Shown here: piece after piece, positions 52,184 through 61,900 of the stretch
Position numbering within the stretch: position 1 is the stretch's first letter
Layout: the number at the start of each line of letters is the position of its first letter
DNA from: MED-G105 sp965263305
GTDB taxonomy: Bacteria; Pseudomonadota; Alphaproteobacteria; Caulobacterales; Parvularculaceae
Length of the DNA stretch: 64,000 nt
NCBI GenBank assembly: GCA_965263305.1
Contig: OZ253666.1
Span: forward strand, 2,294,001 to 2,358,000
Direction of reading: 5' to 3'
Notes under the pieces: generated by a model
The model's input: only the letters and a program-made list of their open reading frames with translations
Databases searched by the model: none
Told to the model about the DNA's origin: nothing
Translations under genes and position numbers: made by a program

Positions 52184-52686
52184 TGACCCTGAAAGCTTCT
52201 CTTGAAGGCTGGGCTGCGATTTACGGGCAACCCGATTTAAATGGCGATATCGTTGTTGAAGGCGCTTTTGAGCGATCTTTAAAACGAAGCGGCGCGGCCG
52301 GTGTTAAATTACTTTATCAGCACCAGCCTGAAACGCTTCTTGGTCGCTGGACGCGTTTTGAAAGCCGCCGCGAAGGCTTATACGCCTTCGGTGAAATTCT
52401 GCTTGTCTCGGAAACTCAAAACGAAGCCCACGCCATGGCGAAGGCCGGCGTTCTTGATGGGTTATCCATCGGTTACCGCACGCGCCGCGCCGTTAAAACG
52501 AAAGATGGTCGCCGCATTACAGAAGCGGAATTGTGGGAAGTGTCTCTCGTGACGTTCCCCATGGCGCCAAAGGCGCGCGTCACCCTTGTCGGCGATCCAA
52601 TCACAAGCGCGCCGCCCCCCTCTAACACTCAAGCCGATGTTTTCGCCAATGCCATTCGCGATGCAGCATCAATTCTATCTGTCTAA
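52183..52686 (+). CDS. GTA prohead protease (g4)
   Basis: A 167-residue HK97-family prohead protease. The pattern LEGWAAIYGQPDLNGDIVVEGAF, KLLYQHQPETLLGRW (catalytic His in the QHQP context) and DGLSIGYRT (Ser) fits the S78 family fold. It matures the capsid protein encoded next. The start shares a base with the previous stop (TAATG). Confidence 0.93.
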   Translation: MTLKASLEGWAAIYGQPDLNGDIVVEGAFERSLKRSGAAGVKLLYQHQPETLLGRWTRFESRREGLYAFGEILLVSETQNEAHAMAKAGVLDGLSIGYRTRRAVKTKDGRRITEAELWEVSLVTFPMAPKARVTLVGDPITSAPPPSNTQADVFANAIRDAASILSV

Positions 52687-52696
52687 GGAGTACCCT

Positions 52697-53914
52697 ATGA
52701 GTATCGAAACCAAAGCCGAAGTTCACGGCGACCTTAAAAATGCGATGCGCGACTTTCTAGGCGCATTTGAAGAGTTTAAATCGGTCAATGACGCCCGCCT
52801 TGAGGAATTGGAAAAGAGCAAGCGTGAAGACGTTTTGGTCACCGATAAGATTGACCGTCTAAACAAGGCCCTTGATGAACAAAAAGCAGCGATTGATCGC
52901 GTTGTTCTCGGTCAACGCCGGCCGGCAAAGGGCGCCGGCGGCGTCATTGTCGATGAAACAAAAGCGGCGTTCGGACGGTATATCAGATCTGGTGATCACG
53001 GGTCGATTGAAGCCAAAAACCTCAATACCTCCACCGATGCCGAAGGCGGCTATCTCGCCCCGGAGACGACGGAACGTATCATTACCGCAGCGGTGCGTGA
53101 TATATCACCGATCCGTCAGATCGCGAGCGTGCGGGAAGTTGGCGTCAACAGTTTCCGCAAGCCCGTCAGCCTCGGCGGCGCGGCGGCTGGTTGGGTTGGC
53201 GAGACGGCAGGTCGGATCCAGACCCAGGCCCCGACGATTTCCGCCATCGATTTTCCGACACAGGAGCTTTACGCCCTGCCAGCGGCGAGCCAGACGTTAT
53301 TGGACGACGCCGTTGTCGATATCGAACAATGGCTCGCCGATGAAGTGCAAGCCGAATTCGCCGTCCAGGAAACCGCCGCCTTTGTGAATGGTGATGGCGT
53401 AAATCAACCGCGGGGATTTCTCTCCTATACAACGGCGCCGGAAGCATCACGCCAAGACGGTGAAATCGGCGTGATTTCAACCGGTGTTGACGGTGATTTT
53501 CCCGCGGCAAACCCGGCGGACATCCTCCTTGATCTTATCTATGCGCCGAAACAATCGTTCCGCGCTAATGGCGGGTTCGTGATGAACCGGTCCGTGGTCA
53601 ACACGGTGCGGAAGTTTAAAGACGCTGATGGGAACTACCTCTGGCAGCCATCCTTAGAGGCCGGCGCGCCGTCCACGTTGATGGGCTACGCGGTGACCGA
53701 GGCGGAAGATATGCCGAATATCACCGCAGGGTCCCATTCCATTGCGTTCGGTGATTTCCGTCGGTTCTATCTCATCGTCGACCGCCAGGGCGTGCGTATC
53801 TTGCGTGATCCGTACTCGGCGAAACCGTACGTCCTTTTCTACACCACGAAACGTGTCGGTGGCGGCGTGCAGGATTTTGATGCGGTCAAATTCCTTCGCT
53901 TTTCAGCCAGCTAA
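52697..53914 (+). CDS. GTA major capsid protein (g5)
   Basis: A 405-residue HK97-fold capsid protein. A helical N-terminal scaffold region (residues 1-90, LEELEKSKREDVLVTDKIDR) is presumably removed by g4. STDAEGGYLAPETTERIITA marks the start of the mature fold, and PKQSFRANGGFVMNRSVVN, EAGAPSTLMGYAVTEAEDMP and FGDFRRFYLIVDRQGVRILR are typical. An ideal AAGGAG site precedes the ATG at 52697. A perfect hairpin follows at 53928. Confidence 0.95.
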   Translation: MSIETKAEVHGDLKNAMRDFLGAFEEFKSVNDARLEELEKSKREDVLVTDKIDRLNKALDEQKAAIDRVVLGQRRPAKGAGGVIVDETKAAFGRYIRSGDHGSIEAKNLNTSTDAEGGYLAPETTERIITAAVRDISPIRQIASVREVGVNSFRKPVSLGGAAAGWVGETAGRIQTQAPTISAIDFPTQELYALPAASQTLLDDAVVDIEQWLADEVQAEFAVQETAAFVNGDGVNQPRGFLSYTTAPEASRQDGEIGVISTGVDGDFPAANPADILLDLIYAPKQSFRANGGFVMNRSVVNTVRKFKDADGNYLWQPSLEAGAPSTLMGYAVTEAEDMPNITAGSHSIAFGDFRRFYLIVDRQGVRILRDPYSAKPYVLFYTTKRVGGGVQDFDAVKFLRFSAS

Positions 53915-53927
53915 TTTTCGACGATTT

Positions 53928-53952
53928 GGGGCGGGTGGCCAACGCCCGCCCC
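53928..53952 (+). promoter_or_regulatory. Hairpin after the capsid gene, inside the GTA operon
   Basis: A perfect 8-bp GC stem GGGGCGGG / CCCGCCCC (53928-53935 and 53945-53952) with a 9-base loop, 14 bases after the capsid stop, in the 80-base gap to g6. No T-tract follows, so it is more likely an RNA-stabilising or attenuating element than a full terminator. Confidence 0.6.
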
Positions 53953-53994
53953 GACAAAGCCCGGTAAGTTTAATTTCTAAGGGAGTGTTGCGTT

Positions 53995-54537
53995 ATGTCC
54001 CTTACGCTGACGACCCCCCCGACGGGGGAGCCGATAACGCTTGCAGAGCTAAAGGCGCATTTGCGACTGAGTGATGCATCAGAAGATGCGTTATTGGAGG
54101 GCCTGGCGCTCGCCGCGCGACAAATGGTGGAGGCCCAGGCGAACCTTGCCATTATGCGCCAGAGTTGGGCTTACGAAATCGATGCGGCAAGGATCGCGGG
54201 TGGATACGATATTGATCTTCCCCTTGCGCCGTTTGTCGCCGTCGACGCCATCACCGCCCATAGCGCGAAGGGCGCCGGTTCGCCGGTCGCGCCGGATCTT
54301 TATACGGTGCAAGGGGGCAATCGCGGCGTCATTCAACTGCGCCAACCGGTTCCCAATTCTGAGCGGTTGACCATCGATTTTACTGTTGGTTGGGCAAGCG
54401 CTGATGATGCGCCGGGGCCGTTACGCCTTGCGGTGAAACAACTGGCGGCGTTTTGGTTTGAACATCGCGAAGCTGATTGTTCAATGATAGACGGGGTCGC
54501 CGCGCTCATCGCGCCTTGGCGTCGGGTGCGGCTATGA
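53995..54537 (+). CDS. GTA head-tail connector/adaptor (g6)
   Basis: A 180-residue gp6-like connector: TPPTGEPITLAELKAHLRLS followed by DALLEGLALAARQMVEAQ is the classic helical start, and LRLAVKQLAAFWFEHREA the C-terminal helix. It joins the portal ring to the stopper. Its stop overlaps the next start (ATGA at 54534-54537). Confidence 0.9.
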   Translation: MSLTLTTPPTGEPITLAELKAHLRLSDASEDALLEGLALAARQMVEAQANLAIMRQSWAYEIDAARIAGGYDIDLPLAPFVAVDAITAHSAKGAGSPVAPDLYTVQGGNRGVIQLRQPVPNSERLTIDFTVGWASADDAPGPLRLAVKQLAAFWFEHREADCSMIDGVAALIAPWRRVRL

Positions 54538-54884
54538 CGGGGCGTCGGCCTTCACCACGTCAGGCGCCGGGCGCCGGGGCGTTTCGGCGCGCTGTAACGT
54601 TACTTGCCAGAGTCTCCGCGCCCGATGGCGCGGGGGGCGCACAAATCGCCTATGTGCCCGATACGGATGTCTGGGCCATTGTTGAACGGCTTTCTTCTGT
54701 TCGCGATATCGCTGGTGACAGATCCGTCCGTTTGCGCCGCTTGTCGGTCACCATTCGTTTTCGCGACGGAATCGCCCTTGGCGATCGTCTCCGGTTTGAA
54801 GCGGTAGATTACGACATTACGTCCTTGGAAGACGCCGATGATCGCGGCGCGCGATTGACGCTAATTTGTGAGGAGGCTGCATAA
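54534..54884 (+). CDS. GTA head closure/stopper protein (g7)
   Basis: A 116-residue beta-barrel protein of the phage head-closure family: FRRAVTLLARVSAPDGAGGA, DVWAIVERLSS, and the final RFEAVDYDITSLEDADDRGA with LTLICEEA. It is coupled to both neighbours by overlapping start/stop codons. In RcGTA the equivalent closes the head below the adaptor. Confidence 0.88.
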   Translation: MTGRRPSPRQAPGAGAFRRAVTLLARVSAPDGAGGAQIAYVPDTDVWAIVERLSSVRDIAGDRSVRLRRLSVTIRFRDGIALGDRLRFEAVDYDITSLEDADDRGARLTLICEEAA

Positions 54885-55321
54885 TGTCAGAGACTCAGAT
54901 TGATACCCCCAGCGAGGCGGCGTTTGCCCTGCAGCACGCGGTTTATCAACATCTGCTTTCTAGCGATGATGTGAAATCAGTCCTCGGCGATCCGCCTCGC
55001 ATTTTCGATATTGCGCCCCGCCGGCCTGTTTATCCGTTTACAACTTTTGATGATTGGCGGGTGAACCCCATCGCGGGCGCGCCGGGCGGGTTCGTTCATG
55101 AGTTTCGATTGCGCGTGCATGCCCGCCAACAAGGCAGAGCAGAAGCGCGCCAAGCCATGACGGCGCTTTATGATGCGTTGCAAGACGCCGCGTTGTCGCT
55201 CGAAGGGCGCCGGCTCGTTTCTCTACGCTTTGTGTTTTCCGATGTGTTTCCAAAGCCTGACGGCGCCAGTTGGGGCGGCGCGATGCGATTTCGCGCGGTG
55301 ACCCAAGCGACAAGCGGTTAG
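54884..55321 (+). CDS. GTA tail terminator, DUF3168 (g8)
   Basis: A 145-residue DUF3168 protein: ALQHAVYQHLLSSDDVKSVL, then RIFDIAPRRPVYPFTTFDDW and a C-terminal MRFRAVTQ strand. Members end the tail tube and attach it to the head. The start codon shares a base with the previous stop. A 39-base gap follows, with a GGAG site for the tail tube gene. Confidence 0.9.
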   Translation: MSETQIDTPSEAAFALQHAVYQHLLSSDDVKSVLGDPPRIFDIAPRRPVYPFTTFDDWRVNPIAGAPGGFVHEFRLRVHARQQGRAEARQAMTALYDALQDAALSLEGRRLVSLRFVFSDVFPKPDGASWGGAMRFRAVTQATSG

Positions 55322-55360
55322 GACAGGCAATTTTCAATCGATCAATCATAGGAGCATCCC

Positions 55361-55795
55361 ATGACACCCCATCCGGGTAAGGACATTCTTCTAAAAATAG
55401 GTGACGGTGGCGCGCCGCAAATGTTTTCCACCGTCGCAGGTCTGCGTACAAAATCATTGTCGCTGAATGCTGAAACGGTGGATGTCACCCATGCGGAAAG
55501 CGAAGGCCGTTGGCGTGAATTACTCGCCGGAGCCGGGGTGCGGGCGGCGAGCGTCGCCGGCGCCGGTGTGTTCCTCAATGACGGGGCGGCTGAAACCGTC
55601 CGCGCTCTCTTTTTCGCCGGCGCCATTCGCCAATGGCGCGTTGTGATCCCCGGCTTTGGGGAGATTGAGGGCGCCTTCCAAATTGCTAATCTGGATTATG
55701 CGGGCGACCATGACGGCGAGGCGACGTTCTCCCTGTCGCTTGCCTCCGCCGGTGCGCTTACCTTCACGCCGCTGGCAACGGGGGGCGCATCATGA
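55361..55795 (+). CDS. GTA major tail tube protein, TP901-1 family (g9)
   Basis: A 144-residue tail tube subunit of the TP901-1/GTA type. GKDILLKIGDGGAPQMFSTV, LRTKSLSLNAETVDVTHAES and GEIEGAFQIANLDYAGDHDG are the characteristic strands, ending with ATFSLSLASAGALTF. Hexameric rings would stack into the GTA tail. Confidence 0.93.
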   Translation: MTPHPGKDILLKIGDGGAPQMFSTVAGLRTKSLSLNAETVDVTHAESEGRWRELLAGAGVRAASVAGAGVFLNDGAAETVRALFFAGAIRQWRVVIPGFGEIEGAFQIANLDYAGDHDGEATFSLSLASAGALTFTPLATGGAS

Positions 55796-56211
55796 CCGAG
55801 AAACCCTCCCTTCGTCCTGGCGCCCTCAGTTTACGCATTAATGAATCCAATGAACCCCTTCGCCTGACCCTGGGCGCCCTTGCGGCGATCGAGGAAGGGT
55901 TGGGCGGTGATCTAAACAGCGTCGGTGAGCGTTTAAAAAATCCGAATGTTACGGACATTCTTCTCATTTTACATGCGTTGCTTCTCGGCGGGGGCTCCAC
56001 CTTGACGATTGCGGCGCTCAAGGCGAGTGACCTTGATCTTGGTGACGCCGTCAAAGCGATCACCACAGCGTTTTCGGGGCTGACCGTTACTGAGAATCAA
56101 GGCGCCGATCCAGTGGGAAAAGCGCCCGCGCCGAACAAGGCGGCGACCTTGTTCGACGGCGCATCACCCCTGGGGCCCAATGGCGAGAGGCCTTTCGGGC
56201 GGGCGTTATGA
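55792..56211 (+). CDS. GTA g10 family protein (tail chaperone)
   Basis: A 139-residue protein of the GTA gp10/TipJ-linked type: LRINESNEPLRLTLGALAAI, then EEGLGGDLNSVGERLKNPNV and DILLILHALLLGGG. It precedes the short assembly-chaperone gene and tape measure, the position of tail assembly chaperones. The last 35 residues are Pro/Gly/Ala-rich. Overlaps of 4 bp exist at both ends. Confidence 0.87.
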   Translation: MTEKPSLRPGALSLRINESNEPLRLTLGALAAIEEGLGGDLNSVGERLKNPNVTDILLILHALLLGGGSTLTIAALKASDLDLGDAVKAITTAFSGLTVTENQGADPVGKAPAPNKAATLFDGASPLGPNGERPFGRAL

Positions 56212-56366
56212 CGGTTGGTCTCGCGCCAGCGGCGTTCTGGGATTTGTCCCTGCAGGAATGGCGCTGGCTCGTTGAGCCGTCCCCCGCGAACGTTCCTTTG
56301 ACCCATGCCGGGTTGGCGGCGCTTCTTCATCAGTTTCCGGATCATAAAAATGACCTTATCGATTAA
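56208..56366 (+). CDS. GTA g10.1, phage tail assembly chaperone (TAC_3 type)
   Basis: A 52-residue gene that overlaps both neighbours. The peptide is MTVGLAPAAFWDLSLQEWRW followed by a Pro-containing linker and HAGLAALLHQFPD. The W-D-L-S-L-Q-E-W motif is typical of TAC_3 chaperones that precede the tape measure in GTA clusters. It starts on the ATGA overlap with g10 and ends 17 bases inside g11. Confidence 0.82.
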   Translation: MTVGLAPAAFWDLSLQEWRWLVEPSPANVPLTHAGLAALLHQFPDHKNDLID

Positions 56367-56880
56367 TTTTGACGCCAGCGGATTATCGACCGGCCTTTCT
56401 GAGGCCAGCGCGGAAATCACCCGTATCGCGCGGGAGGAGATTGCGCCAGCGGCCGTCCTCATTGAGGACGCATTCGCCGGCGCAGCGCGCAATATCGAGC
56501 GGGAGTTATCCCGGGCGGCGCGCACTGGCGAGTTTTCCTTGCGTCGCTTAGGGCGCGCCATCGCCGGCGATCTTATCCGCTCTGGCGTTGACGCTTTTGT
56601 GCGCCGTCCCATTGAAGCCGCTTTGGGCGCGGCCTTTGGCGGTGGGCGGGCCGAAGGCGGTCTTGTCGCGCCGGGGCAGTCATTTCTTGTGGGCGAGCGG
56701 GGCCCGGAGATTTTCACCCCCGCCACTGCCGGGTCTGTCAATAACGGGGTAGGCGGACAGCCCATTTCCGTTTCCATTACCTTGCCGGGTGTTCGCGATG
56801 CGGCGAGTTTCGAAGCCTCCCAGACGCAAATCGCGGCGGGCCTTGCCCGCGCCCTCAGCCGAGGAGACCGAAATCGATGA
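56350..56880 (+). CDS. GTA tape measure protein (g11)
   Basis: About 176 residues from the ATG at 56350. The helical N-terminal half (ASAEITRIAREEIAPAAVLI) and the C-terminal GGRAEGGLVAPGQSFLVGER, then PEIFTPATAGSV, are typical of short GTA/siphophage tape measures. The small size fits the short tail of GTA particles. It overlaps g10.1 in a different frame. Confidence 0.88.
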   Translation: MTLSINFDASGLSTGLSEASAEITRIAREEIAPAAVLIEDAFAGAARNIERELSRAARTGEFSLRRLGRAIAGDLIRSGVDAFVRRPIEAALGAAFGGGRAEGGLVAPGQSFLVGERGPEIFTPATAGSVNNGVGGQPISVSITLPGVRDAASFEASQTQIAAGLARALSRGDRNR

Positions 56881-57503
56881 GCAATTTTCATGATGTTCTC
56901 TTCCCCCTCGACATTGCCTTAAACGCCGAAGGCGGGCCGGTGCGGCGGACGGATATTGTCAGTCTCGTTTCGGGGCATGAAGAACGCAACAGCCCTTGGG
57001 CCGGGTCGCGGCGGCGTTTTAACGCTGGTTACGGGGTGAAATCCCTCTCGGATATCGAGCGGGTAATCGCGTTTTTTGAGGCCCGCCATGGCCGACTTTA
57101 CGGGTTCCGTTTCCGCGATCCGTTTGACCACAAATCATGCGCCGCTGATCAGCAACCAACGCCGACGGACCAACAACTCGCCGATGGCGACGGCGCCGCG
57201 ACCAATTTCGATCTTGAAAAAACCTATGAGAGCGGCGGCTGGACGTATGCAAGGCGTATCACTAAGCCAGCGGCGGGCTCGGTGATCGCTGCGATCGACG
57301 GTGTTGAGACAAACGCCTTTACAGTCGATGCCGACCAGGGACGTGTGTTGTTCGATACCGCGCCGCCGGCGGGGGCGGTAATAACCGTCGGCTTTGTCTT
57401 TGACGTGCCCGTCCGGTTTGACGCCGACAGTTTACAGATTAACCTTGCGTCCTTCAGGGCCGGGGATATTCCATCAATCCCCATGGTTGAGGTGCTGTCA
57501 TGA
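56877..57503 (+). CDS. GTA distal tail protein, DUF2460/TIGR02217 (g12)
   Basis: A 208-residue protein: FHDVLFPLDIALNAEGGPVR, GVKSLSDIERVIAFFEARHG, LYGFRFRDPFDHKS, and SLQINLASFRAGDIPSIPMV at the end are family-diagnostic. It would form the distal tail ring joining the tube to the baseplate hub. It overlaps both neighbours by 4 bp. Confidence 0.93.
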   Translation: MSNFHDVLFPLDIALNAEGGPVRRTDIVSLVSGHEERNSPWAGSRRRFNAGYGVKSLSDIERVIAFFEARHGRLYGFRFRDPFDHKSCAADQQPTPTDQQLADGDGAATNFDLEKTYESGGWTYARRITKPAAGSVIAAIDGVETNAFTVDADQGRVLFDTAPPAGAVITVGFVFDVPVRFDADSLQINLASFRAGDIPSIPMVEVLS

Positions 57504-58393
57504 GGCAGCTTTCACCGTCACTGCAGGATCACCTGAATACGGGGGCGACGACCCTTTGCACCTGCTGGCGCATTGTTCGGAGAGACGGCGTCGCCTTGGG
57601 GTTTACCGATCACGACCGCCCACTGACATTTGATGATCTTTCCTTTCGCCCCGAAAGCGGCGCCGATGGATCGCGCCTTGAAGCGACCGCCGACCTCGCC
57701 GTTGACAACGCCGAGATCGAAGGCGCCCTGACCGATGATGCTCTTTCAACAGACGATTTAGCGGCGGGCCGATATGACGGCGCCCAGATTGAGATCTGGC
57801 GCGTGAACTGGGCTGCGCCGTCCGAACGGGTATTGTTGAAAACGGGCGTCTTGGGAGAAGTCGTGCGGGAGGGGGAACGGTTTCGCGTTGAAATCCGTGG
57901 GTTGACCCATGCCCTGTCCCGCACGGTGGGCCGCGTCTATCAGCGCCAATGCGACGCGGTCGTTGGCGATGGGCGTTGCGGCGTTGATTTGCAGCAATCA
58001 ACCTATCGCGCCGATGGCGCCGTCGTCGCGCTTTTGGGCGAACAGCGTTTTTCGGTTTTGGGGCTCGGCGCGTTTGACGCTGATTGGTTCGCCGACGGGG
58101 TTTTGCGATGGATTGACGGCGCCAATACGGGGCTGAGCGCGCCAGTGAAAACCCACCAATCGGGCGGCGGGGCCGGGGCTGACGGCATTATTGAGCTTTG
58201 GTTGCCAACCGGCGCGCCAATCGCGGCGGGCGATCGATTTGTCGTGACAGCGGGGTGCGATCGCCGGGCTGAGACCTGCCGGGGGAAGTTCAACAACATC
58301 ATCAATTTTAGGGGCTTTCACCTCATGCCGGGCAACGACTTTGCTGTCAGTTATCCAACGCGAACGGATCAAAATGACGGGGGTCGGCGATGA
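57500..58393 (+). CDS. GTA baseplate hub protein, DUF2163 (g13)
   Basis: A 297-residue DUF2163 / phage BR0599-type protein: THALSRTVGRVYQRQCDAVV and GDGRCGVDLQQST, then VTAGCDRRAETCRGKFNNII with GFHLMPGNDF at the end. In RcGTA the homologue is the hub and binds an Fe-S cluster through conserved Cys; the four Cys (QRQCDAV, GRCGVD, AGCDRR, ETCRGK) are kept here. Confidence 0.92.
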   Translation: MRQLSPSLQDHLNTGATTLCTCWRIVRRDGVALGFTDHDRPLTFDDLSFRPESGADGSRLEATADLAVDNAEIEGALTDDALSTDDLAAGRYDGAQIEIWRVNWAAPSERVLLKTGVLGEVVREGERFRVEIRGLTHALSRTVGRVYQRQCDAVVGDGRCGVDLQQSTYRADGAVVALLGEQRFSVLGLGAFDADWFADGVLRWIDGANTGLSAPVKTHQSGGGAGADGIIELWLPTGAPIAAGDRFVVTAGCDRRAETCRGKFNNIINFRGFHLMPGNDFAVSYPTRTDQNDGGRR

Positions 58394-58950
58394 CCCATCC
58401 GGCGCTCAATCCCGCCAAGTCTTGCATCGATGAACGGGTAGCGCCGTTCGCGCCTGAAACGAAAAGCGCAGCGCTAAATCGACCGTATGTGGTCGCGATA
58501 GCGCGCGAGTGGCTCGGCACGCCCTATCGTCACCAGGCGAGCGCTAAAGGGCAGGGGGCTGATTGCCTCGGGTTATTGCGCGGCGTCTGGCGGGAGGTTT
58601 ATGGGCGCGAGCCCGAAACGCCCCCGCCATATACCCCCGATTGGAATGAAGCCCGCACCGCGGAAGAGCCTTTGCTGACGGCTGCGCGCCGCCACCTCCG
58701 CCCGGTTGATCCGATCATGCTTCAGCCTGGGCAAGTCTTGATCATTCGTGTGGCGCGCGATGGCCCGGCGAAACATTGCGGCATCGTCTCAGCGGATGAT
58801 CGTTTTATTCACGCCTATGCCGGGCGCGCTGTGGTCGAAAGTTGGCTAAACCGCTGGTGGCTGACGCGTCTTGCCGGTGTTTTTGATTTTCCGGGTATTG
58901 CAACGGGAACGGAGAATAGCGAAGGGAGCCCCGCCCTATGGCTCAATTAA
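58390..58950 (+). CDS. GTA NlpC/P60 cell-wall peptidase (g14)
   Basis: A 186-residue NlpC/P60 peptidase of the GTA type. AREWLGTPYRHQASAKGQGA leads to the catalytic Cys59 (GADCLGLLRG); His129 lies in AKHCGIVSADD, and FIHAYAGRAVVESWL follows. It would locally open peptidoglycan during DNA delivery. It overlaps g13 by 4 bp and the megatron gene by 13 bp. Confidence 0.93.
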   Translation: MTHPALNPAKSCIDERVAPFAPETKSAALNRPYVVAIAREWLGTPYRHQASAKGQGADCLGLLRGVWREVYGREPETPPPYTPDWNEARTAEEPLLTAARRHLRPVDPIMLQPGQVLIIRVARDGPAKHCGIVSADDRFIHAYAGRAVVESWLNRWWLTRLAGVFDFPGIATGTENSEGSPALWLN

Positions 58951-61900
58951 TCCTTACCGGCGCGGCTCAAGCGGCTCGCGCCGGCCTTGGCGCGATTGTC
59001 GCGCGAACGGTGGCGGGCGCCGCTGCGTCCTTCGCCACGAGCAGTCTCACCAACGCGATTTTCGGACCGCGCCGTCGTTCCGTCGAAGGGCCGCGTTTAG
59101 AGAGTTTCTCCGTACAAGCTTCGACGGAAGGGGCGGGCGTTTTAAGAGTGTGGGGCAGGGCGCGGGTGGCGGGCCAACTCATCTGGGCCGCGCGCTTTCG
59201 CGAGACCGTGTCAGAAACATCGCAGACCGCAGGCGGCAAAGGCGGCCCGTCGGTGCGCACCGACGTTCGTGAATATCTCTATTCTCTTTCCTTCGCCGTT
59301 GGCCTTTGCGAAGGCCCCATCAGCCGGATTGCCCGGGTGTGGGCCGACGGCAAGCCGTTTGATCTCTCCACCGTCAATGCACGGATTTATCATGGAACGG
59401 AGGACCAAACCCCCGACGTCCTAATCGAAGCAATCGAAGGCGCGGCGCCCGCGTTTCGCGGGCTTGCTTACATTGTGTTTGACGATTTGCCCTTGCGCGA
59501 TTTTGGCAATCGCATTCCCCAATTGGCGTTCGAGGTGGAGCGCCCCCTGGATGAGAGTGACCCGGCGGCGCTCGAAAATGCGTTGAGCGCTGTCACCATG
59601 ATCCCGGGATCCGGTGAATTTGTCTATGGAACAACGTCGGTGACGCGCCAGGTAAGCGAAGGCGTCGTTGCCCCAGAAAACGCCCATGCGAGCGCCGGTG
59701 AGACGGATTTCATCGCCTCCCTCGATAATTTGACGGCGACCGCGCCTAATTTATCGTCCGTGTCGCTTGTTGTTTCATGGTTCGGCGATGATCTCGAGGC
59801 GCGCGATTGCTCGCTGCGACCGGGCGTTGAAACCGCCGTCAAAGAGACCGAACCCTATTTTTGGCGCGCCGGGGGTGTTGATCGGGCGGGTGCACGAATT
59901 ATTTCTACCCTGAACGGGGAACCGGTCTATGGCGGGACGCCGGCGGACCGCTCCGTGGTGGAAGCGATAAGGGCGATGAATGATCGGGGGATCGATGTCA
60001 TGATCCACCCCTTCATCTTGATGGACGCCCCGGGTTTTCCATGGCGAGGACGGATCGCGTCAAGCGCCGATGGCGCGCCCGTCGCCGCAAACGATGTCGA
60101 CGCCTTTTTTGGCGCGGCCGCGCCTAGTAATTTTCAAATTGTGGGTGACGATGTCATCTATTCGGGGCCGGAAGAATGGTCTTTTCGACGGTTTATTCTC
60201 CACTATGCGTGGTTGGCGAGAGCGGCGGGCGGGGTAGAGGCGTTTATTCTCGCCTCCGAATTGCGCGGATTAACAACAACGCGCTCCGGCGCCGGCGCAT
60301 ATCCGTTTGTTGATCGGTTGGTCGCCCTAGCGGCGGATGTGCGCGCCATTCTTGGGGCCGACGTGAAGTTATCCTATGGTGCGGATTGGTCGGAATGGTT
60401 CGGTCACCAGCCTGGCGGCGGTGATGTTTATTTTCATTTGGACCCATTGTGGGCTGATAGTAACATCGACTTTATCGGCGTTGATAATTATACGCCCCTT
60501 GCCGATTGGCGCGATAGCGCCGCCCATTTAGATGGGGCCCTCGCCGACAGCCCCTACGATATTGACTATCTCATGGGGAATATTGAAGGCGGGGAGCGCT
60601 ATGACTGGTTTTATGCGAGCCAGAGCGATCGCGACGACCAGATCCGCACCCAAATTACCGATGGCGCTTATGACGAGGCGTGGATTTACCGTGCGAAGGA
60701 TTTCGCCAATTGGTGGGCGAGCCCTCATCATAATCGCCAGGGTGGTGTGCGCGCATCGGCGCCCACGCCTTGGATACCCCAATCGAAACCATTTCGATTT
60801 ACGGAAATCGGTTGCCCCGCCGTTGATAAAGGCGCCAATGCGCCCAATGTATTTGTCGATCCAAAATCAATAGAAAGCGCCTTGCCGCCTTATTCATCGG
60901 GCGCGCGGGACGATATGGCTCAGCGGCGTTTTTTAGAGGCTCACCATCGTTATTGGCGCGAAGGGGATAACAATCCTATATCAGCCGTATACGGTGGGCC
61001 GATGATTAATGCTGATAAGTTCTATGTCTATGCCTGGGATGCGAGGCCATTTCCGTTTTTTCCCGCGCGGGATGATGTTTGGGGGGATGCGCCGAACTGG
61101 GCCCGGGGCCATTGGTTGACGGGGCGTTTGGGCCGCGCGCCTCTCGATCAGTTGATCGCCGCAATCGTTTCAGAAGGGGATGTCGACGCGAGCGCTGTTG
61201 ACACCAGCCGTGTACGGGGCGCCATTGCGGGCTATGTCATCGATCGTCCCATGAGCCCGCGGGAGATGATTGATCCTTTGGCTGATGTTTTTCAGATCGA
61301 TATGGTTGAAACGGTCATCGGCGCCAGGGGCGCGTTGCGTTTCCAACCCCGCCATGGAACCCCGGTTGCGACATTTCGCCAGGAAGATCTCGCCGCGACG
61401 CAAACGGCTTCAGAGATCGCGTCGGGGGTTAATAATGCGCCCCCCTTTACAGTGACCCTCGGTCAATCGGGCGATGCCCCTTCTACCGTGCGCATTGGGT
61501 TTCTAGACGAAGGCGCTGATTATGGCCCGGCTGTCGCTGCGGCCAATGTCGCGCCTGACATCGCCGATATTCGTGAGACTGGATTAGAGTTGCCGGCGAT
61601 CATGAACCCGGCGGAGGCAGAAAGTCGCGCGCGTGCGCTTCTTGCGGACGCCCATGTTCAACGGGAACGAGCGCAATTTGCGTTGCCCCCATCACAACTC
61701 GCTCTTGAACCCGGAGATGGATTGTATGCGGATCTAGGCGGTATTGAACGGCGCTGGCGTGTGATTGAAATCAACGATGGCGCCGAACGGCGGATGGAGG
61801 CGGTTCGTTTGTCCTCTGCCGTTCACGAAGCGCCTCAAGGGGAGACGGTGTTTGCTCCGCCGGCATTGGCGCCAGTTTTCGGCGCCCCCCTTTGGGAGGT

